A stretch of DNA of 64,000 bases from Marinobacter guineae (lineage in GTDB: Bacteria > Pseudomonadota > Gammaproteobacteria > Pseudomonadales > Oleiphilaceae). The notes under the pieces were generated by a model, which ran no database searches, was not told the DNA's origin, and saw only the letters and a list, made by a program, of their open reading frames with translations. Position numbers and translations under genes: made by a program. Numbering within the stretch: position 1 is the stretch's first letter; the number at the start of each line of letters is the position of its first letter. Below are positions 9,554-18,328 of this stretch, piece after piece. The stretch lies in assembly GCF_002744735.1 (NCBI RefSeq), contig NZ_KZ319340.1, positions 248,001-312,000 of the forward strand. The letters run 5' to 3'.

Positions 9554-10368
9554 CAGGCCGCCTCCTCTTCCGGATTGAGCTTCCTGCGCAGGCTGTCGAT
9601 GTCACTGTTGCCCAGGTAGGCCCTGATCACCTCGGGGTTTTTCTGGACATCCGAAGGCAGACCCTCGGTAATGACCTGGCCAAAATTGAGCACCGCAATG
9701 TGGTCGGAAATATCCATGACCATGCCCATGTCGTGCTCCACCATCAGCACGGTAATGCCCCACTCTTCCCGGATGTCCAGTATGAAGCGGGCCATATCCT
9801 CTTTTTCTTCCCGGTTCATGCCGGCCACCGGCTCATCCAGCATCAGCACTTTCGGCTGCATGGCCAGGGCCCGGGCCAGTTCCACCCGCTTCTGTAAGCC
9901 GTAGGACAGGCTCGCCACCGGCTGGCGGCGGATGTGGTCGATTTCGAGAAAGTCGATGATCCGTTGCTCCACATCTTTGCGCACTGACATCTCCTCCCGA
10001 CGGGCAGGACCAAAATAGGCCAGTGCGCTGAGCAAGCCGCTTTTCATGTGCACGTGGGCGCCCAGCTTGATGTTGTCGAGGACGGTCATACCCCGGAACA
10101 GGGCAATATTCTGGAAGGTTCGGGCCAGACCCAGCGCGGCCCGTCGCGGAGGCTTGATACCGCTTGAAAGCACCTGCCCTTCATAGCTGATCGTGCCCTG
10201 CTGGGGCTTGTAGAACCCGGAAATGCAGTTGAACAGGGAGGTCTTGCCGGCACCATTAGGGCCGATTATCGTGGTGACAGTGTTCTCAGGCACCCGGAAA
10301 CTGACATCCTGCAGGGCCTTCACACCACCAAAAGACAGAGACAGGTTGCTGATCTCGAGGATGCTCAC
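9553..10368 (-). CDS. LivG-type ABC transporter ATP-binding protein
   Basis: Second ATPase subunit and probably first gene of the operon. Walker A is GPNGAGKTS, the signature is the LivG-type LSYGLQKRVE and Walker B is VLMLDEPVAGMN. The GTG at 10368 is chosen because GGGAGG lies just upstream and it gives 271 residues, close to family size; an ATG at 10422 would add 18 residues of low-complexity sequence. The operon runs LivG, LivH, LivM, binding protein, LivF, acyl-CoA synthetase with overlaps or short gaps. Confidence 0.88.
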   Translation of the reverse strand: MSILEISNLSLSFGGVKALQDVSFRVPENTVTTIIGPNGAGKTSLFNCISGFYKPQQGTISYEGQVLSSGIKPPRRAALGLARTFQNIALFRGMTVLDNIKLGAHVHMKSGLLSALAYFGPARREEMSVRKDVEQRIIDFLEIDHIRRQPVASLSYGLQKRVELARALAMQPKVLMLDEPVAGMNREEKEDMARFILDIREEWGITVLMVEHDMGMVMDISDHIAVLNFGQVITEGLPSDVQKNPEVIRAYLGNSDIDSLRRKLNPEEEAA

Positions 10369-10619
10369 TTTACCTCCCGGCACCCTTGGCGCCGGGTAAA
10401 CAGGCACGCGAACACGCCTCATTTATACCCAACTCGCGCCTAAAGATGATTGTAATTTTTGTTTTTTCTGGTCGCCGGGGTTAGCCCCCGATCAAGATTT
10501 AAAGTAGTCCATTCAGGCAACATTAGGCAATCCCTTCTATCCTGTTACCTGACAGATAATACCAACAGTTACGCAGGGAACCGGCCTTCAGACCTGCTGC
10601 AACGTGAGAGCAAGCAACA
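10369..10619. promoter_or_regulatory. Divergent promoter region, Liv-type ABC operon / enoyl-CoA hydratase
   Basis: This 251-base gap must hold promoters in both directions. It contains an A+T-rich run (10451-10470) and a small inverted repeat CGGGG...CCCCG (10476-10490) without a following T-run. I cannot place -35/-10 boxes with confidence, and the dyad seen at 24743-24766 is not repeated here. Confidence 0.4.
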
Positions 10620-11414
10620 ATGACAGACAGACTGGTAACCACCGGCTTTGACGCCGGAACCGGTGTGGCAATGCTTACCTTTAACCGGCCAGAAGCGCTG
10701 AACGCGATCAATGTACCCCTGGCGGAAGCCTTTCTCGCTGCCGTCCGGGAGCTGAAAGCACAACCCGGCGTGCGCTGCATAGTCCTCACCGGCGCGGGAC
10801 GCGCCTTTATGGCGGGCGGTGACGTTTCCAGCATGTCTGGCACACCGGAACAGGCAGGTAGCGCGATCAGCGCCATTCTGGATGCGGTCAACCCCGCCAT
10901 TCTGCTGTTACGCAGCATGGATGCCCCGGTAATCGCAGCGGTGAAGGGCGTCGCCGCCGGCGCGGGGCTTAGCCTGGCATTGATGGCGGACCTGGTCGTG
11001 GCCCATGAGGACACCAGATTTCTGGTGGCCTACAACGGCATCGGCGCTGTTCCCGACTGCGGCGGCAGCTGGTTTCTGGCGCACAAGATCGGCGCCGGCC
11101 GGGCGGCGGAATTGATGCTGCTTGGGCGGACCCTTACCGCGCAGGAAGCGAAGGACTGGGGCATGATCACCGACGTCGCCCCGGACAGCGACTATGAAAA
11201 CCGGCTGAACCGCATCATAGAAAAAGTCGCCAACGGACCCACCCGGGCGTTTGGCGCATTCCGCCAGCTCACCGACCGGGCCAACGGCGATCAGCTGGCC
11301 ACCCATCTGGAAGCGGAGCGGGCGGCCTTCCTTGATATGACCCGGACCGACGATTTCGCCGAGGGTGTGTCGGCGTTTCTGGCCAAGCGGCCTGCACAAT
11401 TCCGGGGGCGGTAA
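10620..11414 (+). CDS. Enoyl-CoA hydratase/isomerase (crotonase family)
   Basis: Acts on acyl-CoA thioesters, most likely hydrating or isomerising a trans-enoyl-CoA in the cytoplasm. At 264 residues it is family-sized. Oxyanion-hole segments are visible at RAFMAGGDVSSM (about residue 64) and GVAAGAGLSLALMADLV (about 106). The active-site loop reads IGAVPDCGGSWFLAHKIG. Upstream are about 250 bases shared with the divergent ABC/acyl-CoA synthetase operon, so it probably processes a CoA ester made by one of the neighbouring ligases. Paralogues include PaaG/PaaF-like enzymes; the substrate is not determinable. Confidence 0.87.
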   Translation: MTDRLVTTGFDAGTGVAMLTFNRPEALNAINVPLAEAFLAAVRELKAQPGVRCIVLTGAGRAFMAGGDVSSMSGTPEQAGSAISAILDAVNPAILLLRSMDAPVIAAVKGVAAGAGLSLALMADLVVAHEDTRFLVAYNGIGAVPDCGGSWFLAHKIGAGRAAELMLLGRTLTAQEAKDWGMITDVAPDSDYENRLNRIIEKVANGPTRAFGAFRQLTDRANGDQLATHLEAERAAFLDMTRTDDFAEGVSAFLAKRPAQFRGR

Positions 11415-11456
11415 GAGGCGCTGGTAACCGTCCGCGCTAGCCAGGCTGATCGGGGG

Positions 11457-12680
11457 TCAAGAGATGACTCCGCGCTCCCTCAGCGCCTTGATCTCCCCGG
11501 AAGAAAGGCCGGCAACTTGCTGCAGGACCCGCTCCGACTGCTCCCCCAACAACGGCGGTGCCGTGCGGTATGTCACCGGAGTCAGTTTCAGCTTGATCGG
11601 ATTGCCGACCGTGGGTACCTCGCCCAGGTCCGGATGGGGGACAGTCTGTCTCATTCCCCGGGCCAGAACCTGGGGATCGTCAAATACCTGATCCAGGGTA
11701 TTCACCGGCCCGCAGGGCACTCCGGCCCGCTCCAGGATTTCCACCCACTCCCGGGTGGAGCGCATCACGGTGGCCTGCCTCAGTTTCGGGATCAGTTCCC
11801 TGCGGTTGGCCACCCGGGCGCGGTTGGTCACGAAGCGCTCATCGCCCGCCCACTCAGGGTGGCCGAGCACGTCGCATAGCCGGGCGAACTGCTGGTCGTT
11901 GCCGATTGTCAGCACCATATTGCCGTCTGCCGTAGGGAAATCCTGGTAAGGCACGATGTTGGGATGGGCATTCCCCATCCTGACCGGTGCCTTGCCCGTG
12001 GTCAGGTAATTCATGGCCTGATTGGCCAGGCAGGCCACCTGCACATCCAGCAGCGCGGCCTCCACATACTGACCTTCCCCGGTACGGTCCCGGTGGCTGA
12101 GCGCGGCGAGTACGCCGATGGTGGCGTAGAGCCCGGTCATGATGTCCGTCAGGGCCACACCCACCTTCATCGGGCCCGCGCCGGGCTCGCCATCCGGCTG
12201 CCCGGTGATGCTCATCAATCCGCCCATGGCCTGGATCAGGAAATCATAGCCGGGGCGGTTCGCGTAGGGGCCATCCTGGCCAAATCCGGTAATCGAGCAG
12301 TAAATGAGTTTCGGGTTGATGCCCTTCAGGCTGTCGTAATCCAGGCCATAGCGTTTGAGGCCGCCCACCTTGAAGTTTTCCAGTACCACATCCGATTCGG
12401 CCACCAGCTTGCGTACCAGTTCCTGCCCCTCCGGATGGGCGATATCAACCGCCAGGGACTGCTTGTTCCGGTTGGCGCTCAGGAAGTAGGCCGAGAGTTC
12501 GGCGCTGCCATCAGCCCCCTGAAGATAGGGCGGTCCCCAGGACCGCGTGTCGTCACCGGTTCCAGGGCGCTCGATCTTGATGACCTCCGCACCCAGATCC
12601 CCGAGGATCTGACCCGCCCAGGGGCCGGCCAGGACCCGTGAAAGATCCAGGACACGCAGGTGAGACAAAGAGCCTGACAT
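11457..12680 (-). CDS. Class III CoA-transferase (CaiB/BaiF family)
   Basis: Transfers CoA between carboxylic acids through a mixed anhydride on a conserved Asp. The 407-residue product begins with the family signature LRVLDLSRVLAGPWAGQ and LGAEVIKIERP; the likely catalytic Asp is in EAALLDVQVACLANQ (about residue 180). ATG at 12680 has GGAG in front; an ATG four codons upstream (12692) lacks one. It lies 24 bases after the aldehyde dehydrogenase gene, the last gene of the cluster, and converges on the enoyl-CoA hydratase. Substrate pair unknown; it would let the cell exchange CoA without spending ATP. Confidence 0.86.
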   Translation of the reverse strand: MSGSLSHLRVLDLSRVLAGPWAGQILGDLGAEVIKIERPGTGDDTRSWGPPYLQGADGSAELSAYFLSANRNKQSLAVDIAHPEGQELVRKLVAESDVVLENFKVGGLKRYGLDYDSLKGINPKLIYCSITGFGQDGPYANRPGYDFLIQAMGGLMSITGQPDGEPGAGPMKVGVALTDIMTGLYATIGVLAALSHRDRTGEGQYVEAALLDVQVACLANQAMNYLTTGKAPVRMGNAHPNIVPYQDFPTADGNMVLTIGNDQQFARLCDVLGHPEWAGDERFVTNRARVANRRELIPKLRQATVMRSTREWVEILERAGVPCGPVNTLDQVFDDPQVLARGMRQTVPHPDLGEVPTVGNPIKLKLTPVTYRTAPPLLGEQSERVLQQVAGLSSGEIKALRERGVIS

Positions 12681-12704
12681 CCGATTCTCCATAGAGGTGG
12701 ACTC

Positions 12705-14174
12705 TTAGCGCATGCCACCGAGGCAGAGATACTTGAGTTCCATGAACTCGTCCAGCCCATACCGGGAACCTTCCCGGCCAAGGCCGCTTTCCTTGACGCC
12801 ACCGAAGGGGGCCGTCTCGGTGGAAATGATCCCGTCGTTGATACCGATCATGCCGGTTTCGAGAGCCTCGGCCACGTGCCAGATGCGCCGGATGTCATTG
12901 CTGTAGAAGTAGGCCGCCAGGCCGAATTCCGAGTCATTGGCCATCGCGATCGCCTGCTCCTCGGTTTCAAACCGGAACAGCGGCGCCACCGGGCCAAAGG
13001 TCTCCTCACTGGCCACGAGCATGTCCTGGGTGACATCGGTGAGGATGGTGGGCTCGAAGAACGTGCCGCCCAGTGCGTGAGCCTGGCCTCCGAGGACGAC
13101 GTTTGCGCCCTTGCCGGTGGCATCAGCGATGTGCCGTTTGACTTTGTCCAGGGCCGCCTGGTTAATCAGCGGGCCCTGGTGAGTCTCGCCTTCGAGACCG
13201 GGGCCCACCACCATCTTGCCGACCGCCTCTTTCAGCTTTTCAACAAATTCGTCGTACACGCCAGTCTGCACATAGATGCGGTTGGCACACACACAGGTCT
13301 GCCCGGTATTGCGGTACTTGGAGGCCATCAGTCCGGTCACCGCGGCATCCAGATCGGCATCGTCAAACACGATGAACGGTGCATTGCCACCCAGCTCCAG
13401 GCTGACTTTCTTGACCGTGCCGCTGGCCTGACGCATGAGCAGTTTGCCCACTGGCGTGGAGCCGGTGAACGACACCTTGCGAACCACCGGGTTGGTACTC
13501 AGTTCCTCACCCACCTCCGGCGCCCGGGCCTTTGCGCAGGTAATGATGTTGAGGATTCCCGGGGGAACACCGGCCTCCTCCGCCAGCACCGCCAGGGCCA
13601 GGGCACACAGCGGGGTATCCTCTGCGGGCTTGACCACCACCGGACATCCGGCCGCCAGGGCCGGGGCTACCTTGCGGGTGATCATGGCCACCGGAAAATT
13701 CCAGGGCGTGATTGCCGCCACCACGCCGATGGGCTGTTTGATAACCACGATCCGCTTGTCCCGGCCATGGCCGGGAATCACGTCGCCATAGGCCCGTTTG
13801 GCTTCCTCGGCAAACCATTCAATGAAGCTGGCGCCGTACCCCACCTCACCGCGGGCTTCCGCCAGCGGCTTGCCCTGTTCGGCGGTCATCAGCCGGGCCA
13901 GGTCTTCCTGATGTTGCATCACCAGATCGAACCACCGGCGCAGGATGCCCGTTCGCTCCTTGGCCGGCCGGGCACGCCATTCCGGCCATGCGGCCTCGGC
14001 CGCCCGGATGGCCTGCCGGGTGTCTTCTGCGTCCATATCCGGCACATCGGCCAGATGCTCACCATTGGCCGGGTTGGTCACCGGGAGCTGGTTGCCGGAA
14101 CGGGCCTGGACCCATTCCCCGTTGATATAGGCGCTTGCGCGCAAAAGTTCCGGATTCGTCAATCGGATAGTCAT
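12705..14174 (-). CDS. NAD(P)-dependent aldehyde dehydrogenase, succinate-semialdehyde type
   Basis: Oxidises an aldehyde to its acid. The product (489 residues) has the ITPWNFPVAM cofactor-binding segment, the general-base region LELGGNAPFIVFDDADLD and the nucleophile in NTGQTCVCANRIYVQ. The overall sequence resembles GabD/succinate-semialdehyde dehydrogenase. ATG at 14174 follows GAGGA; seven further codons upstream are possible. It sits 39 bases after a TetR gene. Possible substrates are succinate semialdehyde, glutarate semialdehyde or another omega-oxo acid; context (CoA-transferase next door) favours a short acid. Confidence 0.85.
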   Translation of the reverse strand: MTIRLTNPELLRASAYINGEWVQARSGNQLPVTNPANGEHLADVPDMDAEDTRQAIRAAEAAWPEWRARPAKERTGILRRWFDLVMQHQEDLARLMTAEQGKPLAEARGEVGYGASFIEWFAEEAKRAYGDVIPGHGRDKRIVVIKQPIGVVAAITPWNFPVAMITRKVAPALAAGCPVVVKPAEDTPLCALALAVLAEEAGVPPGILNIITCAKARAPEVGEELSTNPVVRKVSFTGSTPVGKLLMRQASGTVKKVSLELGGNAPFIVFDDADLDAAVTGLMASKYRNTGQTCVCANRIYVQTGVYDEFVEKLKEAVGKMVVGPGLEGETHQGPLINQAALDKVKRHIADATGKGANVVLGGQAHALGGTFFEPTILTDVTQDMLVASEETFGPVAPLFRFETEEQAIAMANDSEFGLAAYFYSNDIRRIWHVAEALETGMIGINDGIISTETAPFGGVKESGLGREGSRYGLDEFMELKYLCLGGMR

Positions 14175-14213
14175 CACAGTCCTCACGGCCCTCAAAAGAG
14201 GGAGTCAATGTCA

Positions 14214-14906
14214 TCAGAGCAGATAGCTTTCAATCACGTCCCTGACAAAGGCAGCATAGTCGTCAACGGCAACATTCTGATCCCGGTATTTTCTGCGCTT
14301 CAGGTACCAGTCCTGCAACAAGGCCTTGACCATCGAGGCAACAAGACGGGCATTTCTCGAGCGGTAAACCCCCGCCTCAATGCCGTCTTCAATTAACCCG
14401 AGAAAGATCTCCTCGATCTCCAGCTCAATGGCAACGGCGTCGCGTTTTTCTTCAGCCGGCAGGCTCTTCGCTTCCATATAGGAAAAGTAGAACCAGGCCC
14501 GCATCAGCTCGCTCAGATACAGGTGTGCCTTGATTGCGGCGAACAGGCGGTCCCGGACGTCCTCGACCTCTCCGGTGTAATGGAGCAGGGTCCGGCGCGT
14601 GATAATGAATCCGTGGCTCTGGATCAGGTGGATCAGGTCTTCCTTGTTGCGGATATAGGCATAGAGCCCACCCATGCTCATCCCGGAATCCCCGCAAAGG
14701 TCCCTCAGCGTCATGGCATGGAACCCCTTGGAGTTGGCCAGCCGCAGGGTCGACTCGATGATCCGGGTCAGATTCTTGACCGCCGTCGCCTCCTTTTTGA
14801 TGCTGATTCGTTCCTTGTTCTGGCGGTAAACATCACGGATCACGTCCTCCTTGGACATGCTGAGTTCACCTCGGAATGCTTCGTAATTCTCAATCATAGG
14901 TGCCAC
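14214..14906 (-). CDS. TetR-family transcriptional regulator
   Basis: A 230-residue one-component regulator (227 if it begins at the Met at 14897). The DNA-binding helix-turn-helix is at about residues 45-90 (TLRDLCGDSGMSMGGLYAYIRNKEDL), followed by a helical ligand domain of unknown specificity. It lies inside the cluster, 52 bases after the second LivF-type gene and on the same strand, so it is a candidate local repressor. The dyad at 24743-24766 in front of the first gene of the cluster is the natural candidate operator (inference). Confidence 0.85.
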   Translation of the reverse strand: MAPMIENYEAFRGELSMSKEDVIRDVYRQNKERISIKKEATAVKNLTRIIESTLRLANSKGFHAMTLRDLCGDSGMSMGGLYAYIRNKEDLIHLIQSHGFIITRRTLLHYTGEVEDVRDRLFAAIKAHLYLSELMRAWFYFSYMEAKSLPAEEKRDAVAIELEIEEIFLGLIEDGIEAGVYRSRNARLVASMVKALLQDWYLKRRKYRDQNVAVDDYAAFVRDVIESYLL

Positions 14907-14958
14907 GACTGCCTGCTCCTGCGGCGGTGATTATAAGCCAGATTATGCCACCCACAGA

Positions 14959-15663
14959 CTATGCCACCGAGAGAAACCGGTCCTGTGTGGCCTGATCAGA
15001 GCGTAACTCGTCACTGGTTGCCTCATGTACTACCTGGCCCTTCTCAAGGATATAGGCTCTCTGTGCATGCTTGAGAGCAAACCGCACGCTCTGGTCGGTG
15101 AACAGGATGGTTGTCGTCTGGCTGAGGTCGTCGATCAACTCACCGATCTGCTGCACGATAACCGGGGCCAGGCCTTCATTGGGTTCGTCCAGTAACAGCA
15201 GCCTCGGCTGAATCATCAGCGAGCGCGCCACCGCCAGCATCTGCTGCTGGCCACCGGACAGGGTGGCGCCGTCCTGATCCGCCCGCTCACCGAGCATTTC
15301 GTACTTCTTGAGGATGCCATCCACCGTCCAGCGCGCGGTACTGCCCTTGCGTTGATAGGATGCCACATCCAGATTGTCCCGCACCGTCAGGCCGGGAAAG
15401 ATCCGACGGTCTTCCGGCACATAACCGATACCTGCGCGGGCAATCCGGTGCGCGGGCCAGCCCTGCACCGGCTTGCCGTCATAGATGATCTCGCCGGATC
15501 GCGGCGGCGTCAGCCCCATAATGCTTTTCAGAGTGGTACTCTTTCCCGCACCATTTCGGCCGAGGATGCAAACCGTCTCACCGGCTTCGAGCTGAAGGGT
15601 AACACCCTGGAGCGCCTGACTCTCACCATAGAACGTCTGGATATTGCGAACATCAAGAATCAT
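14959..15663 (-). CDS. LivF-type ABC transporter ATP-binding protein (second system)
   Basis: ATPase subunit of the second HAAT importer, 234 residues, the usual LivF length. Walker A is GRNGAGKST, signature LSGGQQQ, Walker B LLLLDEPNEGLAP. It overlaps the LivG-type gene by ATGA. The second system keeps the order binding protein, LivH, LivM, LivG, LivF with each junction overlapping except the first, unlike the first system, where the binding protein lies fourth. Confidence 0.9.
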   Translation of the reverse strand: MILDVRNIQTFYGESQALQGVTLQLEAGETVCILGRNGAGKSTTLKSIMGLTPPRSGEIIYDGKPVQGWPAHRIARAGIGYVPEDRRIFPGLTVRDNLDVASYQRKGSTARWTVDGILKKYEMLGERADQDGATLSGGQQQMLAVARSLMIQPRLLLLDEPNEGLAPVIVQQIGELIDDLSQTTTILFTDQSVRFALKHAQRAYILEKGQVVHEATSDELRSDQATQDRFLSVA

Positions 15664-16442
15664 GGGTTGGCCTCCTCGACCGCCTCGTCGTCTTCTTCAC
15701 CCAGGTAGGCGACACGAACCTCGGGATGGTTCTTCACTTCCTCGGGTGTACCGGCAAACAGCTTTTCGCCACGGTGCATGACCAGAATGCGGTCCGCCAG
15801 GTTGAACACCACATCCATATCGTGCTCGGTGATCATGAAGGTGTAGTCACCGCTGTCCGCAAGCTTCTTGATCAGCTGGGTGGTGCGCCGGGTTTCATCC
15901 GGGGTCATCCCGGCAGTGGGCTCGTCCAGCAATACCAGCTTGGGTTGAGTTGCCAGCACCATGGCGATTTCCAGCAATCGCTTGTCGCCGTAACTGATGA
16001 CTTCCGCACGCTGCTGCTTCAGGCTGTCGATGCCCAGACGCTTCAGAAACTCGACCGCCTCCTGCTGGATTCCGGTATTGCGGGAGGCAATGTTGAACAG
16101 CTTGCGGCTGTGGCCGTGGTAGGCCGACAGCACGACCTCCACGTTCTCCTGCACCGTCATCTCCGGGAAGATGTTATTGATCTGGAACGACCGGGATACT
16201 CCCAGCCGGCTGATCTTGTGAGGCGGCATGCCGGTGATGTCCTTGCCATCCAGCATGATCTTGCCTTCAGTCGGCTGCATCCGGCCGGACACCATGTTGT
16301 AGAAGGTTGTCTTGCCGGCACCGTTGGGACCGATAATCGCGATGGTTTCCTTGGGCATGACCTCCAGGTTGATATCGGAGACCGCAGTGACTCCGCCGAA
16401 ACGCTTGGTCAGGTTAGCAATGGTAAGGACCGGGTTACTCAT
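15660..16442 (-). CDS. LivG-type ABC transporter ATP-binding protein (second system)
   Basis: Partner ATPase, 260 residues. Walker A GPNGAGKTT, LivG-type signature ISYGDKRLLE, Walker B LVLLDEPTAGMTP. ATG at 16442 is preceded by GGAGGT and overlaps the LivM-type stop as ATGA; a frame extension to 16460 is within the upstream gene. Coupled to LivF-type translation downstream. Confidence 0.9.
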   Translation of the reverse strand: MSNPVLTIANLTKRFGGVTAVSDINLEVMPKETIAIIGPNGAGKTTFYNMVSGRMQPTEGKIMLDGKDITGMPPHKISRLGVSRSFQINNIFPEMTVQENVEVVLSAYHGHSRKLFNIASRNTGIQQEAVEFLKRLGIDSLKQQRAEVISYGDKRLLEIAMVLATQPKLVLLDEPTAGMTPDETRRTTQLIKKLADSGDYTFMITEHDMDVVFNLADRILVMHRGEKLFAGTPEEVKNHPEVRVAYLGEEDDEAVEEANP

Positions 16443-17386
16443 TTCTTTACCTCCATCCACCAGTCAATGGCGGTACCCAGCAGACCCTTGCGGAAGAAGA
16501 TCACCATCATCGCCAGGATGATGCCCAGGACCAGCATCCAGGACTCTGTATACGTGGTAATCCAGGTTTCCAGCAATACGAACGCCGCAGAACCGATGAA
16601 GGGGCCCAGGAAATACCCGGTGCCACCGAGGATGGCCATCAGGATAGGTTCGGCGGACATGGACCAGTGCAGAAGTTCCGGGCTCGCCACCCGCAGGAAC
16701 GGCGCGATCAGACCACCGGCCAGACCCGCGAAAGTGCCGGCAATAACAAAAGCCACCAAACGGTATGTGCGTACGTTCAGCCCGGCGAAGGATACCCGCT
16801 CGGGATTCTGGCGGATGGCCCTGAGGATCATGCCGAAGGAGCTGCGGCAGATCACGTAGAGCACCACCGAGGCAATGGCCACGATAGCCAACACCACATG
16901 GTAATAGACCGACGGATTCGCCAGGGTCAGGTCAAGACCAAGCCCGAAAGAACCCAGAGTAAATCCTGCAAGACCGTCACTGCCGTTGGTCACCGAGCGC
17001 CATTGATAGGCGATCGCAAAGACCATCATGCCAAAAGCCAGGGTAAGCATGGCAAAGTACACCTCATTGAGGCGGACGCTCAGGAAGCCGATCATCAGCG
17101 CCAGCAGTGCAGACGCTCCCATGGAAACAAGAAGGCAGGCCAGGAACGGCCACTCCAGGTGGATCAGTACCAGGGCCGTGGCATAAGAGCCGATACCGAA
17201 GAAGGCCGCATGCCCGAAGCTCAACATGCCGGTATAACCGAAAATCAGGTTGAAGCTGGCCGCGAACAGACCCAGGATCAGGATTTCGGTAAAGATAAAC
17301 ACATAGAAATACGAAGCGATCCAGGGCACCGCAATCAGCCCGGCGATCACCACAGCCAGAATGGCCATCAGAACCTTGGTCTTCAT
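16439..17386 (-). CDS. LivM-type ABC transporter permease (second system)
   Basis: Membrane subunit, 315 residues, about eight to ten helices. Family hallmarks are FGYTGMLSFGHAAFFGIGSY (about residue 48) and the coupling loop ILRAIRQNPERVSFAGL. Overlaps both neighbours by four bases (ATGA), showing tight translational coupling. Confidence 0.9.
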   Translation of the reverse strand: MKTKVLMAILAVVIAGLIAVPWIASYFYVFIFTEILILGLFAASFNLIFGYTGMLSFGHAAFFGIGSYATALVLIHLEWPFLACLLVSMGASALLALMIGFLSVRLNEVYFAMLTLAFGMMVFAIAYQWRSVTNGSDGLAGFTLGSFGLGLDLTLANPSVYYHVVLAIVAIASVVLYVICRSSFGMILRAIRQNPERVSFAGLNVRTYRLVAFVIAGTFAGLAGGLIAPFLRVASPELLHWSMSAEPILMAILGGTGYFLGPFIGSAAFVLLETWITTYTESWMLVLGIILAMMVIFFRKGLLGTAIDWWMEVKK

Positions 17387-18252
17387 GCGCTTGCCCCCTT
17401 ACCCATAATGCCGTTTGGTTTGAACAACAGAACCAGCGCCATGCCCACGAACGGCAACAACAGGTTCACTTCCGGCAGGTAACGGCCACCGAAGCCGTGA
17501 ATCAGGCCCAGGATGATGGCGCCAAGCAAGGCACCCGGGAAACTGCCAAGGCCGCCGATCACCACGACGATGAACGACTCGATAATGATCTTGTCCCCCA
17601 TGCCCGGGTCCAGCGCACGCATGGGCGCGGCCATCACACCACCGACGGCGGCCAGCCAGGCACCAAAGGCAAACACGCCGGTCACCACCATCCGGGTGTT
17701 GATGCAAAGCGCCTCGGCCATGTCCCGGTCCAGGGCGGCCGCCCGCATGATGCGGCCGACGCGGGTGCGGTTGAACAGGTACCAGAGCCCCGCCAGCAGG
17801 AGCAGACCGATGACGATCACAAACAGGCTGTAGGTGGCCACGGAACTGCCCAGCAGCTCCACTGAGCCGGACAGCAGCTGCGGCGGCTGGACCACATGGA
17901 TGCCGCTACCCCAGATCATTCGCACACTCTCGTTGATGATCAGCAGAATGGCGAAGGTCAGTAGCAGGCTGTCTGCCACGTCCCGGGAATAGATGAAACG
18001 TAACAGGACCCGGTCGATGATCACCGCCAGGATGGCAACGCCAATCGGCGCCAGGAGCAGGGCCGCCCAGAAGGGCATTCCCGCAATATTAATCAGGGTG
18101 AAGGCCAGGTAGGCCCCGAGCATGTAGAGTGCCCCGTGGGCAAAATTGATGATGTTCAACACACCGAACACGATGTTCAGGCCCACTGCGATAATGAACA
18201 GCAGCAAGCCGATATCGAGACTATTCAGCAACGCCGCTCCGATGCCAGACAT
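17383..18252 (-). CDS. LivH-type ABC transporter permease (second system)
   Basis: Membrane subunit, 289 residues. The N-terminal half has the LivH pattern VGLNIVFGVLNIINFAHGA and the coupling region RAAALDRDMAEALCINTRMV. Start ATG follows GAGGT. Between this gene and the upstream binding-protein gene are 76 bases holding a stable inverted repeat (18282-18305). Confidence 0.9.
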   Translation of the reverse strand: MSGIGAALLNSLDIGLLLFIIAVGLNIVFGVLNIINFAHGALYMLGAYLAFTLINIAGMPFWAALLLAPIGVAILAVIIDRVLLRFIYSRDVADSLLLTFAILLIINESVRMIWGSGIHVVQPPQLLSGSVELLGSSVATYSLFVIVIGLLLLAGLWYLFNRTRVGRIMRAAALDRDMAEALCINTRMVVTGVFAFGAWLAAVGGVMAAPMRALDPGMGDKIIIESFIVVVIGGLGSFPGALLGAIILGLIHGFGGRYLPEVNLLLPFVGMALVLLFKPNGIMGKGASA

Positions 18253-18281
18253 GGATTACCTCATTAGGTTAGGGCCGGTTT

Positions 18282-18305
18282 CGTGGCGCCCCGGGGGACG
18301 CCACG
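18282..18305 (-). repeat. Intra-operon hairpin between binding protein and permease genes
   Basis: CGTGGCG (18282-18288) pairs with CGCCACG (18299-18305) around a loop that itself reads CCCC/GGGG. No T-run follows on the minus strand, so it looks less like a full terminator than like an mRNA-stabilising or partial-termination element that would keep binding-protein mRNA above permease mRNA. That role is inference from position. Confidence 0.6.
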
Positions 18306-18328
18306 GCAAGCGTAAAACAAAAGTCAGG

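Noticed and set aside
10476..10490. CGGGG/CCCCG hairpin upstream of the Liv-type operon as a terminator
   Set aside because: Short stem, no T-run on either strand, and located in a divergent promoter region where no transcript should end.
12876..14396. A 506-codon plus-strand open frame antisense to the aldehyde dehydrogenase
   Set aside because: No family motif; it lies wholly opposite a well-conserved enzyme and part of a TetR gene.
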